From Brevundimonas intermedia (GTDB lineage: Bacteria; Pseudomonadota; Alphaproteobacteria; Caulobacterales; Caulobacteraceae), in assembly GCF_004614235.1 (NCBI RefSeq), contig NZ_SPVH01000006.1:1479058-1543057 (forward strand): a stretch of 64,000 nucleotides of DNA, read 5' to 3'. Position numbers and translations under genes: made by a program. Positions 17,922 through 27,042 of the stretch are shown here, piece after piece. Under the pieces are notes generated by a model, which was not told the DNA's origin, made no database searches, and was given only the letters and a program-made list of their open reading frames with translations. Each line of letters opens with the position of its first letter. The first letter of the stretch is position 1.

Positions 17922-19235
17922 TTGACCCAAAAACTGATCGACCATTCCGTCCCGCTGATCCGGGCGGTCGTCATCCATCCCGACCGACGCTCGGACAGCC
18001 CTCGGCTGGCAAGCGAGCGCCTTGAGGAAGCCGTGGGCCTGGCCCGCGCGCTGGACCTTGATGTGCGCGCTGAAGAGATCGTGCGACTGCGTGGGACCAC
18101 GCCAGCCACCCTGTTCGGAAGCGGCAAGGTCGAGGAACTGGCCGCCCTGGTTCGCGCCGCAGACGCGGAGGCGGTCATCATCGACGACGCCCTGACCCCG
18201 GTGCAACAACGCAATCTGGAGAAGGAATGGGAGGTGAAGGTCATCGACCGCACCGGCCTGATCCTGGAAATCTTCGGACGACGTGCGCGGACCAAGGAAG
18301 GTCGATTGCAGGTCGAACTGGCGCGTCTGGACTATGAGAAGTCGCGGCTGGTGCGGACATGGACCCACCTTGAGCGGCAACGCGGCGGCACCGGCTCGAC
18401 CGGCGGTCCCGGCGAAACCCAGATCGAGCTGGATCGACGCCTGATCGCCGACCGCATCGTCAAGCTGAAGGCTGAGGTGGAGGACGTGCGCCGCACCCGC
18501 GGTCTGCACCGCAAACAGCGCCAGAAGGCGCCGTTCCCGACCATCGCCCTCGTCGGCTACACCAATGCGGGAAAGTCCACCCTGTTCAACAGGCTGACGG
18601 GCTCCGAGGTCTTCGCCAAGGACCTGCTGTTCGCGACGCTGGACACGACCCAGCGCACCATCCGCCTGCCGCAGGGCCGTCCGGCGATCGTGGCGGACAC
18701 CGTCGGCTTCATCTCCGATCTGCCGCACGAACTGGTCGAGAGCTTCCGCGCCACTTTGGAAGAGGTCGGCGAGGCCGATCTGATCCTGCACGTGCGCGAC
18801 ATCGCCTCGGCCGACAGCGACGCCCAGGCCAAGGATGTCGAGGCGGTGCTGAAACAGATCGAGACGCCAGAGGGCAAGACCCGTCGGGTGCTGGAGGTCT
18901 GGAACAAGATCGACCTGCTGGAGGACGAGGCGCGCGAGGCCGTGCTGGGTCAGGCTGAACGTCTGTCAAAAGAGGGTGAGGCCGTCGCCGTCTCCGCTTG
19001 GACAGGCGAGGGGATCGAACCTCTGCGCGAGATTATCGCCGGCCTGATCGACGACGACCCCGAGACGCAGTTGACCCTGGAGCCTGAACACGGCGAGGCC
19101 ATGGCCTGGCTGTATGAGCATGGCCGTGTGATTTCACGCAATACGGACGAGCTTGGCCGTACTGAGGTCACTGTGCGACTGCACCCTGCGGCGCTGGGGC
19201 GATTCGAACGCCTGTATCCCGACCTGGCCGACTGA
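17922..19235 (+). CDS. hflX: Ribosome-splitting GTPase HflX
   Basis: HflX is a 50S-associated GTPase that rescues stalled ribosomes, notably under heat stress. It has 437 residues: an N-terminal HflX domain with GSGKVEEL and DRTGLILEIFGRRARTKEGR, a glycine-rich linker (RGGTGSTGGPGETQIE), and a G domain with G1 GYTNAGKS near residue 212, switch DTTQRTI, G3 DTVGF and G4 NKID. The likely start is TTG 17922, immediately after the hfq TGA with no spacer. This hfq-hflX order is a classic bacterial arrangement. Confidence 0.96.
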   Translation: MTQKLIDHSVPLIRAVVIHPDRRSDSPRLASERLEEAVGLARALDLDVRAEEIVRLRGTTPATLFGSGKVEELAALVRAADAEAVIIDDALTPVQQRNLEKEWEVKVIDRTGLILEIFGRRARTKEGRLQVELARLDYEKSRLVRTWTHLERQRGGTGSTGGPGETQIELDRRLIADRIVKLKAEVEDVRRTRGLHRKQRQKAPFPTIALVGYTNAGKSTLFNRLTGSEVFAKDLLFATLDTTQRTIRLPQGRPAIVADTVGFISDLPHELVESFRATLEEVGEADLILHVRDIASADSDAQAKDVEAVLKQIETPEGKTRRVLEVWNKIDLLEDEAREAVLGQAERLSKEGEAVAVSAWTGEGIEPLREIIAGLIDDDPETQLTLEPEHGEAMAWLYEHGRVISRNTDELGRTEVTVRLHPAALGRFERLYPDLAD

Positions 19236-19241
19236 CATTCC

Positions 19242-20879
19242 ATGCATCTGATCGAAACCGTCCTGCTTCTGCTTCTGGCCGTTGTGGTGTCGGGTTCGGT
19301 CGCGCGGATCACCCGCATCGCCCTGCCTCTGGTGCAGATCGCACTGGGCGCGGCGATCGTGCTGATCACTGGGTCCACGGTCGATCTCGAACCGGACATC
19401 TTCTTCCTGCTGTTCCTGCCGCCGCTGCTGTTCCTCGACGGATGGCGCATTCCCAAGGAAGCCCTGTTCCGCGACCGGGCGGTGATCCTGGAACTTGCCC
19501 TGGGGCTGGTGCTGTTCACCGTTGTCGGCTTGGGCTTCATGATCTGGTGGATGATCCCGGAGATGCCGCTGCCGGTGGCCTTCGCCCTGGCCGCCATCCT
19601 GTCGCCGACCGATCCCATCGCGGTCCAGGCCATCGCCTCGCGCGCGCCGATCCCCAAGCGGCTGATGCACATCCTGGAAGGCGAGTCGCTGCTCAACGAT
19701 GCGACCGGCCTGACCTGTATGCGGATCGCGGTGATCGCGGCGACCACGGGCGCCTTCTCCATCGGCAGCGCCATCGGAACCTTCGCCTGGCTGGCCCTGG
19801 TCGGGGTGGCGGTCGGCGTGCTGATCACGATGGGGATCAGCTATGCGAAAGGCTTCGTCAGTCAGCGGTGGGGCGAGGATGTCGGCGCCCAGATATTGGT
19901 CAGCCTGCTGATTCCCTTCGCGGCCTATCTAGTGGCGGAAGAACTGCACGCCTCGGGCATTCTGGCGGCGGTCGCGGCCGGCGTGACCATGAGCTTTACC
20001 GAACGCAGTCTGTTCGCCGGGCAGTCGATGGCCGTGACGCGCATCCGGCGGGGCGTGGTCTGGGACACGGTTCAGTTCGTCGCCAACGGCATCATCTTCG
20101 TGATCCTGGGCGAGCAGATGCCGTCGATCATGTCGCGCGCGGCCGAGGTGGTGGCGGGCACCAGCCGGCCGGAGGTGTGGTGGCTGGCCGTCTATGTGTT
20201 CGGCATCGTCGCCGCCTTGGCGACGCTTCGGTTCGTCTGGGTGTGGACCTCGCTGAAGCTGACGCTGTTCCGTCGTCGTCATCGCGGTCCGCCGGCCAAG
20301 GTCGGCTTGCGCCTGACGATGGTGATGTCGTTGGCGGGCGTGCGGGGCGCGATCACCCTGGCCGGTATTCTGACCTTGCCGTTTGTCCTGGCAGATGGAT
20401 CGCCGATGCCGTCGCGCAGCCTGGCGATCTTCCTGGCGGCGGGGGTGATCATCGTGTCGCTGCTGGTCGCCACCTTCGCCCTGCCACGCCTGTTGAAAGG
20501 TGTGGAGTTGCCGCCCGAGCCCTCGCACGAACGCGAGGAGGATCGGGGTCGTGTGGCCGCCGCCTCGGCCGCCCTGCGCGCGATCGAGGACGTGTCGCAC
20601 GCCATGGCCGAGGGCAAGCCGAACCCGGACCTCTATTCCGATATCGCCAGCCGGATCATGGAAATCTATCGCCAGCGGATCGAGACCCACACGCGCACGG
20701 ACGAGGACGACGCGGTCCTGTCGCGCAAGATGGATCATGTGGAGCGGCGGCTGTGGCTGGCGGGACTGGCGGCCGAGCGTGACGAACTGGTTCGTCTGGC
20801 GCGCGTCAGGCAACTGGACGAGGTGACGGCGAAGAAGATGATCCGAGAAGTGGATCTGCAGGAGCTGCGGTATCTGTAG
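19242..20879 (+). CDS. CPA1-family sodium/proton antiporter
   Basis: A 545-residue cation:proton antiporter with about twelve transmembrane helices followed by a cytoplasmic tail of about 120 residues rich in charged helices. Family motifs include FFLLFLPPLLFLDGW, AAILSPTDPIAVQAI near residue 121 with the ion-binding Asp, and LEGESLLNDATGL near 146. It starts 6 bp after hflX, so it may be read from the hfq operon. NhaP-like ion specificity (Na+ or K+) cannot be told from sequence. The gene ends 3 bp before the convergent HAD gene. Confidence 0.88.
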   Translation: MHLIETVLLLLLAVVVSGSVARITRIALPLVQIALGAAIVLITGSTVDLEPDIFFLLFLPPLLFLDGWRIPKEALFRDRAVILELALGLVLFTVVGLGFMIWWMIPEMPLPVAFALAAILSPTDPIAVQAIASRAPIPKRLMHILEGESLLNDATGLTCMRIAVIAATTGAFSIGSAIGTFAWLALVGVAVGVLITMGISYAKGFVSQRWGEDVGAQILVSLLIPFAAYLVAEELHASGILAAVAAGVTMSFTERSLFAGQSMAVTRIRRGVVWDTVQFVANGIIFVILGEQMPSIMSRAAEVVAGTSRPEVWWLAVYVFGIVAALATLRFVWVWTSLKLTLFRRRHRGPPAKVGLRLTMVMSLAGVRGAITLAGILTLPFVLADGSPMPSRSLAIFLAAGVIIVSLLVATFALPRLLKGVELPPEPSHEREEDRGRVAAASAALRAIEDVSHAMAEGKPNPDLYSDIASRIMEIYRQRIETHTRTDEDDAVLSRKMDHVERRLWLAGLAAERDELVRLARVRQLDEVTAKKMIREVDLQELRYL

Positions 20880-20882
20880 GCG

Positions 20883-21539
20883 TCAGCGGTCCATGAAGGC
20901 TGCGACCGCCGCGTAGCTGTCGGCGATATGGTGGGCGCCGCGGGCGAGCAGGCGCTCGGCGTGGCCGTCGCGGATATGGCCGCCAGCGGTCAGGCCGACC
21001 ACGGTCATGCCCGCCGCGACGCCGGCCGTGACGCCCGCCTCGCTGTCTTCGATCACCAGAACGCGAGCCGGATCGACGCCCATGTTTTCGGCGGCGTGCA
21101 GGAAGATGTCTGGGTGGGGCTTGCCGCGCTCGACCACCAGGCCGGTGAAGACGGCGCCGTCGAAATGATCGGTCAGGCCGAACAGGTCCAGGCCGACGCC
21201 GATCCAGTCGGGGCCGCTGGACGAGGCGATGCAGCGCGCCTCGGACCGGGCGCCGACGAAGTCGAGCATCCCCGGCACGGGCTGAAGCTGGTACGGCGCG
21301 CGTTGGCGGCAGGTCGCGAACCAGGTGGTGTGAAAGTCGTCGGGGCAGGCGCGGCCCAGTGCGGCTTCCACAGAGGGCCGGTTGTCGCGCCAGCGCTTGC
21401 CGGTATAGGCGGTCAGCACATCGTCCAGCGTGGTGGGCAGGCCGATGGCGGTCAGCTGCTCGGCCATGACGGTGCTGTTCAGCACCTCGCTGTCGGCGAC
21501 GACGCCGTCATAATCGAAGATGATCAGGTCGTAGGGCAT
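20883..21539 (-). CDS. HAD superfamily (subfamily IA) phosphatase
   Basis: A 218-residue haloacid dehalogenase-type hydrolase. Motif I is FDYDGVVADSE with nucleophile D9 and acid D11, motif II is ASSSGP near residue 108, motif III lysine lies in ERGKPHPDIF, and motif IV is VIEDSEAGV. A helical cap follows motif I, as in beta-phosphoglucomutase or sugar phosphatases. The substrate is probably a small sugar phosphate but cannot be assigned. mazG lies 7 bp upstream on the same strand, suggesting one operon with mazG and the transporter gene. Confidence 0.85.
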   Translation of the reverse strand: MPYDLIIFDYDGVVADSEVLNSTVMAEQLTAIGLPTTLDDVLTAYTGKRWRDNRPSVEAALGRACPDDFHTTWFATCRQRAPYQLQPVPGMLDFVGARSEARCIASSSGPDWIGVGLDLFGLTDHFDGAVFTGLVVERGKPHPDIFLHAAENMGVDPARVLVIEDSEAGVTAGVAAGMTVVGLTAGGHIRDGHAERLLARGAHHIADSYAAVAAFMDR

Positions 21540-21546
21540 GGGCAGC

Positions 21547-22341
21547 TCAGTTCGCGGGAGCGGCCTTCTCGGCGACCTTTGCGGCGTCCCAGAGGCGGTC
21601 CATCTCCTCCAGCGTCGATTGGTCGGCGGTGCGGCCGTCCTTGGCCAGTTCGGCCTCGATGAAGCCGAAGCGGCGCACGAACTTGGCGTTGGTGGCGCGC
21701 AGGGCGTCCTCGGGCTCGACGTCCAGCTTGCGCGCCAGGTTGGCGACGACGAACAGCAGGTCGCCCAGTTCCTCGCGCGCCTTGGCCTTGTCGCCGGCGG
21801 CGATCTCGACGCGCAGTTCCGCCACCTCTTCGGCCAGCTTTTCGAACACCTCGTCGGTCGAGGGCCAGTCGAAGCCGACGCGGCCGGCGCGCTTGGTCAG
21901 TTTGGCGGCGCGGGTCAGGGCGGGCAGGCCGACGGGGACGTCGTCGAGCACGCCGGGCTTCTTGCGGTCCTTGCGCTCGGCGGCCTTGATGGCTTCCCAG
22001 GCGACCGTCTGTTCCTGGGAGGAGCGCTGACCCTCGTCGCCGAAGACGTGGGGGTGGCGACGTTCCAGCTTGTCGGAAATGGCCGTGACCACGTCGTCGA
22101 AGGCGAACAGCCCCTGTTCCTCGGCCATGCGGGCGTGGAAGACGACCTGGAAGAGCAGGTCGCCGAGTTCGCCCTTCAACTCGTTCAGGTCGTTGCGCTC
22201 GATGGCGTCGGCGACTTCATAGGCCTCCTCGATCGTATAGGGGGCGATGGTGGCGAAGGTCTGCTCCACGTCCCATGGGCAGCCGCCGACGGGATCGCGC
22301 AGCCGTTCCATGACGCCCAGCAAGCGGTCGATGGGTCTCAA
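21547..22341 (-). CDS. mazG: Nucleoside triphosphate pyrophosphohydrolase MazG
   Basis: Hydrolyses (d)NTPs to monophosphates and pyrophosphate, clearing non-canonical or excess nucleotides. The 264-residue protein has the two MazG repeats of full-length enzymes. The first is RPIDRLLGVMERLRDPVGG continuing CPWDVEQTF with metal site EEAYEVADAIE; the second has EEVAELRVEIA and EELGDLLFVVANL. The start is TTG 22341, which overlaps the preceding transporter's TGA as TTGA, so translation is probably coupled. A longer frame upstream runs through the transporter gene and is rejected. Confidence 0.92.
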   Translation of the reverse strand: MRPIDRLLGVMERLRDPVGGCPWDVEQTFATIAPYTIEEAYEVADAIERNDLNELKGELGDLLFQVVFHARMAEEQGLFAFDDVVTAISDKLERRHPHVFGDEGQRSSQEQTVAWEAIKAAERKDRKKPGVLDDVPVGLPALTRAAKLTKRAGRVGFDWPSTDEVFEKLAEEVAELRVEIAAGDKAKAREELGDLLFVVANLARKLDVEPEDALRATNAKFVRRFGFIEAELAKDGRTADQSTLEEMDRLWDAAKVAEKAAPAN

Positions 22342-23699
22342 GTGCGGGCTCCGTCGCGGGCTTCCAGGGCGAGACGGATCTCGTCGTGGCGTTTGGGCGT
22401 CAGGGGATAGCCCTTCAGCACCCAGGCGGCGGCGGCCAGCAGCAGGCCGGGAACCAGGATGAACAGGATCTGGAGCGTCAGCAGGGAGAATTCGCTGTTG
22501 CCGCCCGCGTCCGGGATCGCCTTGAAGCCCACCCATTGCAGGATCAGGTAGGGGATCAGGGCCACGACATGGCCGATTTTGGTCGTCGCCGACAGGACGG
22601 AGAACATCAGGCCGGTGCGGTCCACGCCGGTCTCCAGACGCACTTCGTCACCCGCGTCGGCCATCATAGCACGCAACAGGAACAGGCCGGCGGCATAGGG
22701 CAGGCCGGCGATGAACATGGCACCCGCCGTCAGGGCGAAGTTGCCGCCTGGAACCAGGGTTGCGGCGATATAAAGGGCGGCGAAGATCAGGCTGGCGACC
22801 GCCAGGGTCTTGTCCTTGCCGATCCGCGTGGCCAACCAGGCCCAGATCGGCGCGCCGCACAGGCCCGCGACGAAGTAGAACAGCATGAAAAGGCCGGCCT
22901 GGCTGTGGTCGTAGCCCTTGATCTGGCCGAAGAAAAAGAACAGCAGCGAGCCTGTTATGCCGGGGGCGACGCCCAGCAGCAGGTCTGCGATCAGCAGCTT
23001 CCTGACCGTCGGCATCTTCAACAGGGCCAGATAGGCGCCGGCGCCCCCGTGGGGCTGATCCCCCGCATTCACCGGCTCGGGCACGGCGACCATGGCCAAG
23101 CCTATGGTCAGGGGCAGGGCGATCAGGATGGCCCAGCCCATGATCCGCACGCCGTCGGCATAGGTTCCCATGCCCGTCTGGACCACCACGGTCGGCAGGA
23201 CCAGGATCAGGATCACGCCGATGATGTTGAACACCTGCCACCAGCCATAGACCCGGCTGCGCTGGTCATATTGCGGGGCGAGCACGGCGGCCCAGCCGAG
23301 CTGACCCAGGGTGCCGATCGAGAAACCGAGATAGAGGACCAGCAGCCAGCCGAACAGATAGGCCGGCCCGGCGCCCGGCTGGACCACCACGAACATCATG
23401 AAGGCCGAGAGCATCAGGATGGGCGTCGAGAGCGCCATCCAGGGGCGATAGCGGCCCAGGCGTGTCCTGGTCTTGTCCATGCCCCAGCCGATGAAGGGGT
23501 CGAAGACGATGTCGATCAGGCGCACCGCCATGAAGACGGCGGCGACGACCCCCAGCTCCAGACCCACATGGGTGGCGTAAAACTCGGGAAGGGTGACGGG
23601 CAGGGCCACGCCGAAGGCCGCCAGCGGCAGGCATGGGCCTGAAAAGGCGGCGAGCACCGCATTGGAGCGGCGGGGGGCGGTCGGCGCGGCGGTGGACAT
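22338..23699 (-). CDS. MFS transporter of the GPH (MelB-like) family
   Basis: A 453-residue integral membrane protein with about twelve transmembrane helices. The N-terminal DPFIGWGMDKTRTRLGRYRP segment is the glycoside-pentoside-hexuronide:cation symporter signature, and the second half keeps the pseudo-symmetric IWAWLATRIGKDKTL loop. The start ATG 23699 gives MSTAAPTAPRRSN. The likely cargo is a sugar or glycoside with Na+ or H+. No glycosidase is adjacent; the partners are mazG (4-bp overlap) and a HAD phosphatase. Confidence 0.85.
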   Translation of the reverse strand: MSTAAPTAPRRSNAVLAAFSGPCLPLAAFGVALPVTLPEFYATHVGLELGVVAAVFMAVRLIDIVFDPFIGWGMDKTRTRLGRYRPWMALSTPILMLSAFMMFVVVQPGAGPAYLFGWLLVLYLGFSIGTLGQLGWAAVLAPQYDQRSRVYGWWQVFNIIGVILILVLPTVVVQTGMGTYADGVRIMGWAILIALPLTIGLAMVAVPEPVNAGDQPHGGAGAYLALLKMPTVRKLLIADLLLGVAPGITGSLLFFFFGQIKGYDHSQAGLFMLFYFVAGLCGAPIWAWLATRIGKDKTLAVASLIFAALYIAATLVPGGNFALTAGAMFIAGLPYAAGLFLLRAMMADAGDEVRLETGVDRTGLMFSVLSATTKIGHVVALIPYLILQWVGFKAIPDAGGNSEFSLLTLQILFILVPGLLLAAAAWVLKGYPLTPKRHDEIRLALEARDGART

Positions 23700-23804
23700 G
23701 CGTCGGTCCGAAAGGCGCGGCGCGAGTCGGCCGCGCGTCACCATGCCAGCGATCGGCGAAGCATGCACTTGTGAGATCGACCGGCTTGAGGCTTCCTGTG
23801 CGCC

Positions 23805-24662
23805 ATGTGGCGAAGCCTTCTTGCGTTCCTGTCCCTTTGCTTTGCGTTGGTCTTCGCCGGCGGCGCGCGTGCGGCCGGCCCCTGCCACACCAATGCCGAC
23901 GGTTGGCAGGCGCAGGGACTGGCGAATGCGGCCTCGGCCTATGGGATGGAGTGGGCGCCGTTCGGGGCGGCGGAGTGGGGTTGGCAGGCCTATCTGCCCC
24001 TGATCCAGCACGAGTTGCATACGCCCTGCGGCCCCGGCACGCCGATCTTCGCGTCGCAACTGGCGGGGTTCCAGCAGACACACGGCCTGGCGCCCACAGG
24101 CCTGTTCGACGCCGCGACGTTTCAGGTGTTCAGGGGGCTATGGCAGGAGCGGCGGCCGTTCGTAATGGCGCGAGTCGGTGGCGCCTGTCCCGAGCCGCCG
24201 CCGATCAACCAGCTAGGCTATCTGGTCGCGTCGGAGGAACACGCCGACCGGCTGACGCGGTTGCTGCGCCGCGACGTGCTGGACGCCTATCGCCGGCTGG
24301 TCGCCGCAGCCCGCGCCGAGGTTCCCGAGGTGGCGGCCAATCCCGAGTTGCTACAGATCTTTTCCGGCTTCCGCGACCCGGAGGCGGACGCCGCCCGCTG
24401 CGCCCAGCAGGGCAACTGCGACGGTCTGCGCCGCGCCGTCTGTTCGCCGCACCGGACGGGGACGGCGGTCGATCTGTATGTCGGCCAGGCGCCGGGGCTG
24501 GGCGTCGATTCCACGTCGCCGGCCAGCCGCGAACATATGGCGCGGACGGCGACCTATCGTTGGCTGGTGGCGAACGCCGGGCGGTTCGGGTTTACGCCTT
24601 ACGTCTATGAGCCCTGGCATTGGGAGTATGTACGTTCGTGGGATCCTTCGTTCGCGCCCTGA
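23805..24662 (+). CDS. Secreted M15-family D-alanyl-D-alanine carboxypeptidase (VanY-like)
   Basis: A 285-residue periplasmic zinc peptidase acting on peptidoglycan stem peptides. A signal peptide (LLAFLSLCFALVFAGGARA) is cleaved near residue 23. A possible peptidoglycan-binding stretch around FASQLAGFQQTHGLAPTG follows. Catalytic motifs are IFSGFRDPEAD, SPHRTGTAVDLYVG near residue 216 (zinc His and Asp) and EPWHWEY near 269 (catalytic Glu and His). Its end overlaps the start of the next small zinc-motif gene by 25 bp, so both are probably expressed together. Confidence 0.88.
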   Translation: MWRSLLAFLSLCFALVFAGGARAAGPCHTNADGWQAQGLANAASAYGMEWAPFGAAEWGWQAYLPLIQHELHTPCGPGTPIFASQLAGFQQTHGLAPTGLFDAATFQVFRGLWQERRPFVMARVGGACPEPPPINQLGYLVASEEHADRLTRLLRRDVLDAYRRLVAAARAEVPEVAANPELLQIFSGFRDPEADAARCAQQGNCDGLRRAVCSPHRTGTAVDLYVGQAPGLGVDSTSPASREHMARTATYRWLVANAGRFGFTPYVYEPWHWEYVRSWDPSFAP

Positions 24663-25096
24663 CCGAGGGTGAGACGGCCCTGGGGCGCGAGGCGTTCGGG
24701 GCGGCCTTGCGCCTGGAGACCGTGCGGCTGATCGGCTGGCCGTTCCGGCGCGCCTTCGTCGCCGGGCGCTGGTTCGGGCGCGACTGGATCGTCTGGCCGC
24801 ACAGGGCGATGGCCAGGGATTTCGCTTCCGCCTCGCTGCATCTGCAGGGCGTGCTGGTGCATGAGCTGACCCATGTCTGGCAGGCGCAGCAGGGGGTGAA
24901 CCTGTTGTTCGCCAAGCTGAAGGCGGGAGACAATGCGGCCGCCTATGCCTATTCGGCCGACCCGGACTGCCGTTGGGATGGGCTGAACATCGAGCAGCAG
25001 GCGATGGTGATGGAACATCGTTTCCATAGAATGCGTGGGGGCAGGGCGCCGGGCAGCGCGGCCTTCTATGACGCGGTCTGTCCTTTCGTGCGTTGA
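24638..25096 (+). CDS. Small HExxH-motif protein, putative zinc-dependent peptidase
   Basis: A 152-residue protein with the zincin motif HELTHVWQ (first His is residue 75) preceded by a hydrophobic strand LHLQGVLV, resembling the metallopeptidase-like domains annotated in many proteobacteria. A third zinc ligand may be in EQQAMVMEHRFHRM. No signal peptide is seen. GTG 24638 is taken as the start; an earlier TTG 24620 is possible. Overlap with the M15 peptidase gene suggests a linked cell-envelope role, which is inference. Actual peptidase activity is unproven. Confidence 0.62.
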   Translation: MGSFVRALTEGETALGREAFGAALRLETVRLIGWPFRRAFVAGRWFGRDWIVWPHRAMARDFASASLHLQGVLVHELTHVWQAQQGVNLLFAKLKAGDNAAAYAYSADPDCRWDGLNIEQQAMVMEHRFHRMRGGRAPGSAAFYDAVCPFVR

Positions 25097-25192
25097 AACC
25101 TTGCCGGGGGCTTGCATGGGCCGAAGGGACACGCCAAGTTAGCAACGGTCGTTGTTGCGAATGACGGCCGGTCATTCAACGGAGCTTCCCAA

Positions 25193-25795
25193 ATGCCCAA
25201 GATCCTCGTCCTCTACCACTCGACCTATGGCCACCTCGAAACCATGGCCGAAGCCGTCGCCGCGGGCGCGCGCGAGGTCGAAGGCGCGGTGGTGGACATC
25301 AAGCGCGTGCCGGAAACCGTGCCGGAAGACCTGGCCAAGGCCTCGCACTACAAGCTGGATCAAAAGGCGCCGATCGCCAAGATCGACGACCTGAAGGACT
25401 ATGACGCCGTCATCATCGGCGCCGGCACCCGCTTCGGCTCGGCCGCGTCGCAGATGCGCGCCTTCCTGGATCAGGCCGGCGGCCTGTGGTTCAGCGGCGC
25501 GCTGATCGGCAAGATCGGCGGCGCCTTCACCGCGACGGCGACCCAGCACGGCGGCCAGGAAACGACCTTCCAGGGTCTGCACAACTTCTTCATGCACCAC
25601 GGCATGCCGGTCGTGGGTCTGCCTTACTCGTATCAGGCGATGATGACGCTGGACTCGGTCGAGGGCGGTTCGCCCTATGGCGCGACCACCATCACCGGCG
25701 GCGACGGTTCGCGCCAGCCCAGCGAGATCGAACTGGGCGGCGCCAGGTTCCAGGGCAAGCACATCGCCGAGCTGGCCAAGAAGCTGCACGGCTGA
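25193..25795 (+). CDS. wrbA: NAD(P)H:quinone oxidoreductase WrbA
   Basis: A flavodoxin-like FMN enzyme that reduces quinones in two-electron steps. The 200 residues match Wrb[21 protein letters not shown] holds the FMN phosphate loop, [21 protein letters not shown] and GSFTATATQ-like [16 protein letters not shown] follow, and GLPYSYQ and [20 protein letters not shown] complete the signature. ATG 25193 is preceded by GGAGC. The 4-bp gap to the next gene suggests a two-gene operon with the dioxygenase-like gene. Confidence 0.95.
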   Translation: MPKILVLYHSTYGHLETMAEAVAAGAREVEGAVVDIKRVPETVPEDLAKASHYKLDQKAPIAKIDDLKDYDAVIIGAGTRFGSAASQMRAFLDQAGGLWFSGALIGKIGGAFTATATQHGGQETTFQGLHNFFMHHGMPVVGLPYSYQAMMTLDSVEGGSPYGATTITGGDGSRQPSEIELGGARFQGKHIAELAKKLHG

Positions 25796-25799
25796 TCCG

Positions 25800-26558
25800 A
25801 TGCGCCAGCCCGCCGTCTTCTTCGGTCACGGTTCGCCCATGAACGCGCTTGGCGGTCCCTACGGGGCTGCGTGGCGCGCGCTGGGCGAGGCCATCGGCAA
25901 GCCCAAGGGGGTGGTGATGATCTCCGCCCATTGGGAGACGCGCGGGTTGGGCGTGACGGCGCAGGAACGTCCTGAAACCATCCATGATTTCGGCGCCTTC
26001 CCGCGTGAACTTCACGAGATGCAGTATCCCGCGCCCGGATCGCCCCAACTGGCGGCCAGGGTGGCGGAGCTGACCGGGGCGGTCCAGACCCAGCAATGGG
26101 GGCTGGATCATGGGACCTGGTCGGTGCTGGTTCACGTCTGGCCGGACGCCGATGTGCCGGTGGTGCAGCTATCGCTGAATCGCGAGCTGACGGCGCGCCA
26201 GCATTACGATCTGGCCAAGGCGCTGAAGCCGCTGCGGGACGAGGGGATCGTGATCGCCGGCTCGGGCGACTTCGTCCACAATCTGCGGACATGGAAGCGC
26301 GAGGACGGGGCCGAGCCCTACGCCTGGGCGACCGGGTTCAACGAGGCGGTGAAGACGGCGTTCGAAAAGGGCGACCACGACGCCCTGATCGACTGGGTCA
26401 GCCTGGCCGAGGACGCCCAGCTGAGCGTGCCGACCGACGAACACTATCTGCCGGTGCTCTATGTCGCCGCCCAGCAGGAGCCGGGCGAGGCCGTCAGCTT
26501 CTTCAACGACCGCATCGACGGCGGCTCGATCTCGATGACTGGCGTCAGGATCGGCTGA
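25800..26558 (+). CDS. DODA-type extradiol aromatic ring-opening dioxygenase (YgiD-like)
   Basis: A 252-residue member of the class III extradiol dioxygenase/LigB superfamily, close to the 4,5-DOPA dioxygenase group. Metal-binding and active-site motifs are VFFGHGSPMN, VVMISAHWETRG, IHDFGAFPRELHEMQYPAPG, GLDHGTWSVL and GSGDFVHNL. The physiological substrate is unknown; the E. coli homologue YgiD cleaves DOPA in vitro. It is 4 bp from wrbA, so the two may act on catechols and quinones together (inference). The repeat element starts 2 bp after its stop. Confidence 0.87.
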   Translation: MRQPAVFFGHGSPMNALGGPYGAAWRALGEAIGKPKGVVMISAHWETRGLGVTAQERPETIHDFGAFPRELHEMQYPAPGSPQLAARVAELTGAVQTQQWGLDHGTWSVLVHVWPDADVPVVQLSLNRELTARQHYDLAKALKPLRDEGIVIAGSGDFVHNLRTWKREDGAEPYAWATGFNEAVKTAFEKGDHDALIDWVSLAEDAQLSVPTDEHYLPVLYVAAQQEPGEAVSFFNDRIDGGSISMTGVRIG

Positions 26559-26560
26559 CT

Positions 26561-26622
26561 TCACCTCCCTGTCGGCGAAGGCCGACGGGGAGGACAGGCG
26601 CGCGCTGCGCGCCAGGTGGGGG
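26561..26622 (+). repeat. Two-hairpin REP-like repeat, copy A (left flank of the DUF559 gene)
   Basis: Hairpin 1 pairs CCTCCCTGTCGGC (26564-26576) with GCCGACGGGGAGG (26581-26593) around a GAAG loop: 13 pairs with one G-T. A short ACA spacer leads to hairpin 2, GGCGCGC-gct-GCGCGCC (26597-26613), then AGGTGGGGG. The same design reappears inverted at 27025-27085 with different stem bases that still pair. Confidence 0.88.
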
Positions 26623-26661
26623 CGACTCGGCGTGAAATTTGAGTTGTGTTTTACTCGCGCC

Positions 26662-27042
26662 ATGGCTGACGGCTTGAGTTTCACACGAGCAAAGGCGTTT
26701 CGGAAGGCGTTGACGCCGCCGGAGTTTCGGCTGTGGCAGGCGCTGCGTCGCAACAGCCTCGGCAAGTGCAAATTCCGCCGTCAACATCCGATCGGCCCGT
26801 ACATCCTCGACTTCTATTGCGCGTCGGCGAAGTTGGCCATCGAAGTCGATGGCGCCGTTCACGATGAGCCGGCGCAGATCACGCATGATCGTCGGCGGAC
26901 AGCTTGGCTCCATGAGCGCGGCGTTCGCGTGGTGCGGTTAAGCGCCGTGAGCGTGATTCGAGATCATGCGGCCGTGGTCGATTTTATCTATGATTTGGTA
27001 AGCGCGCGTTTGGCGGCAGAGTCTCCCCCTCCTGACCGCTGA
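26662..27042 (+). CDS. DUF559 domain protein (PD-(D/E)XK endonuclease-like)
   Basis: A 126-residue DUF559 protein, related to Vsr-like nucleases. FRKALTPPEFRLWQALRRN precedes the core KFRRQHPIGPYILDFYCASA and KLAIEVDGAVHD, where Asp of ILDFYC and Glu/Asp of IEVDG are the likely metal ligands; RRTAWLHERGVRVVRLSAV follows. ATG 26662 is chosen; GTG 26632 is possible. The gene sits alone between two inverted hairpin repeats, and its stop codon lies in the loop of the second hairpin of the right copy. A nuclease function is inferred from the fold family; no substrate is known. Confidence 0.85.
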   Translation: MADGLSFTRAKAFRKALTPPEFRLWQALRRNSLGKCKFRRQHPIGPYILDFYCASAKLAIEVDGAVHDEPAQITHDRRRTAWLHERGVRVVRLSAVSVIRDHAAVVDFIYDLVSARLAAESPPPDR

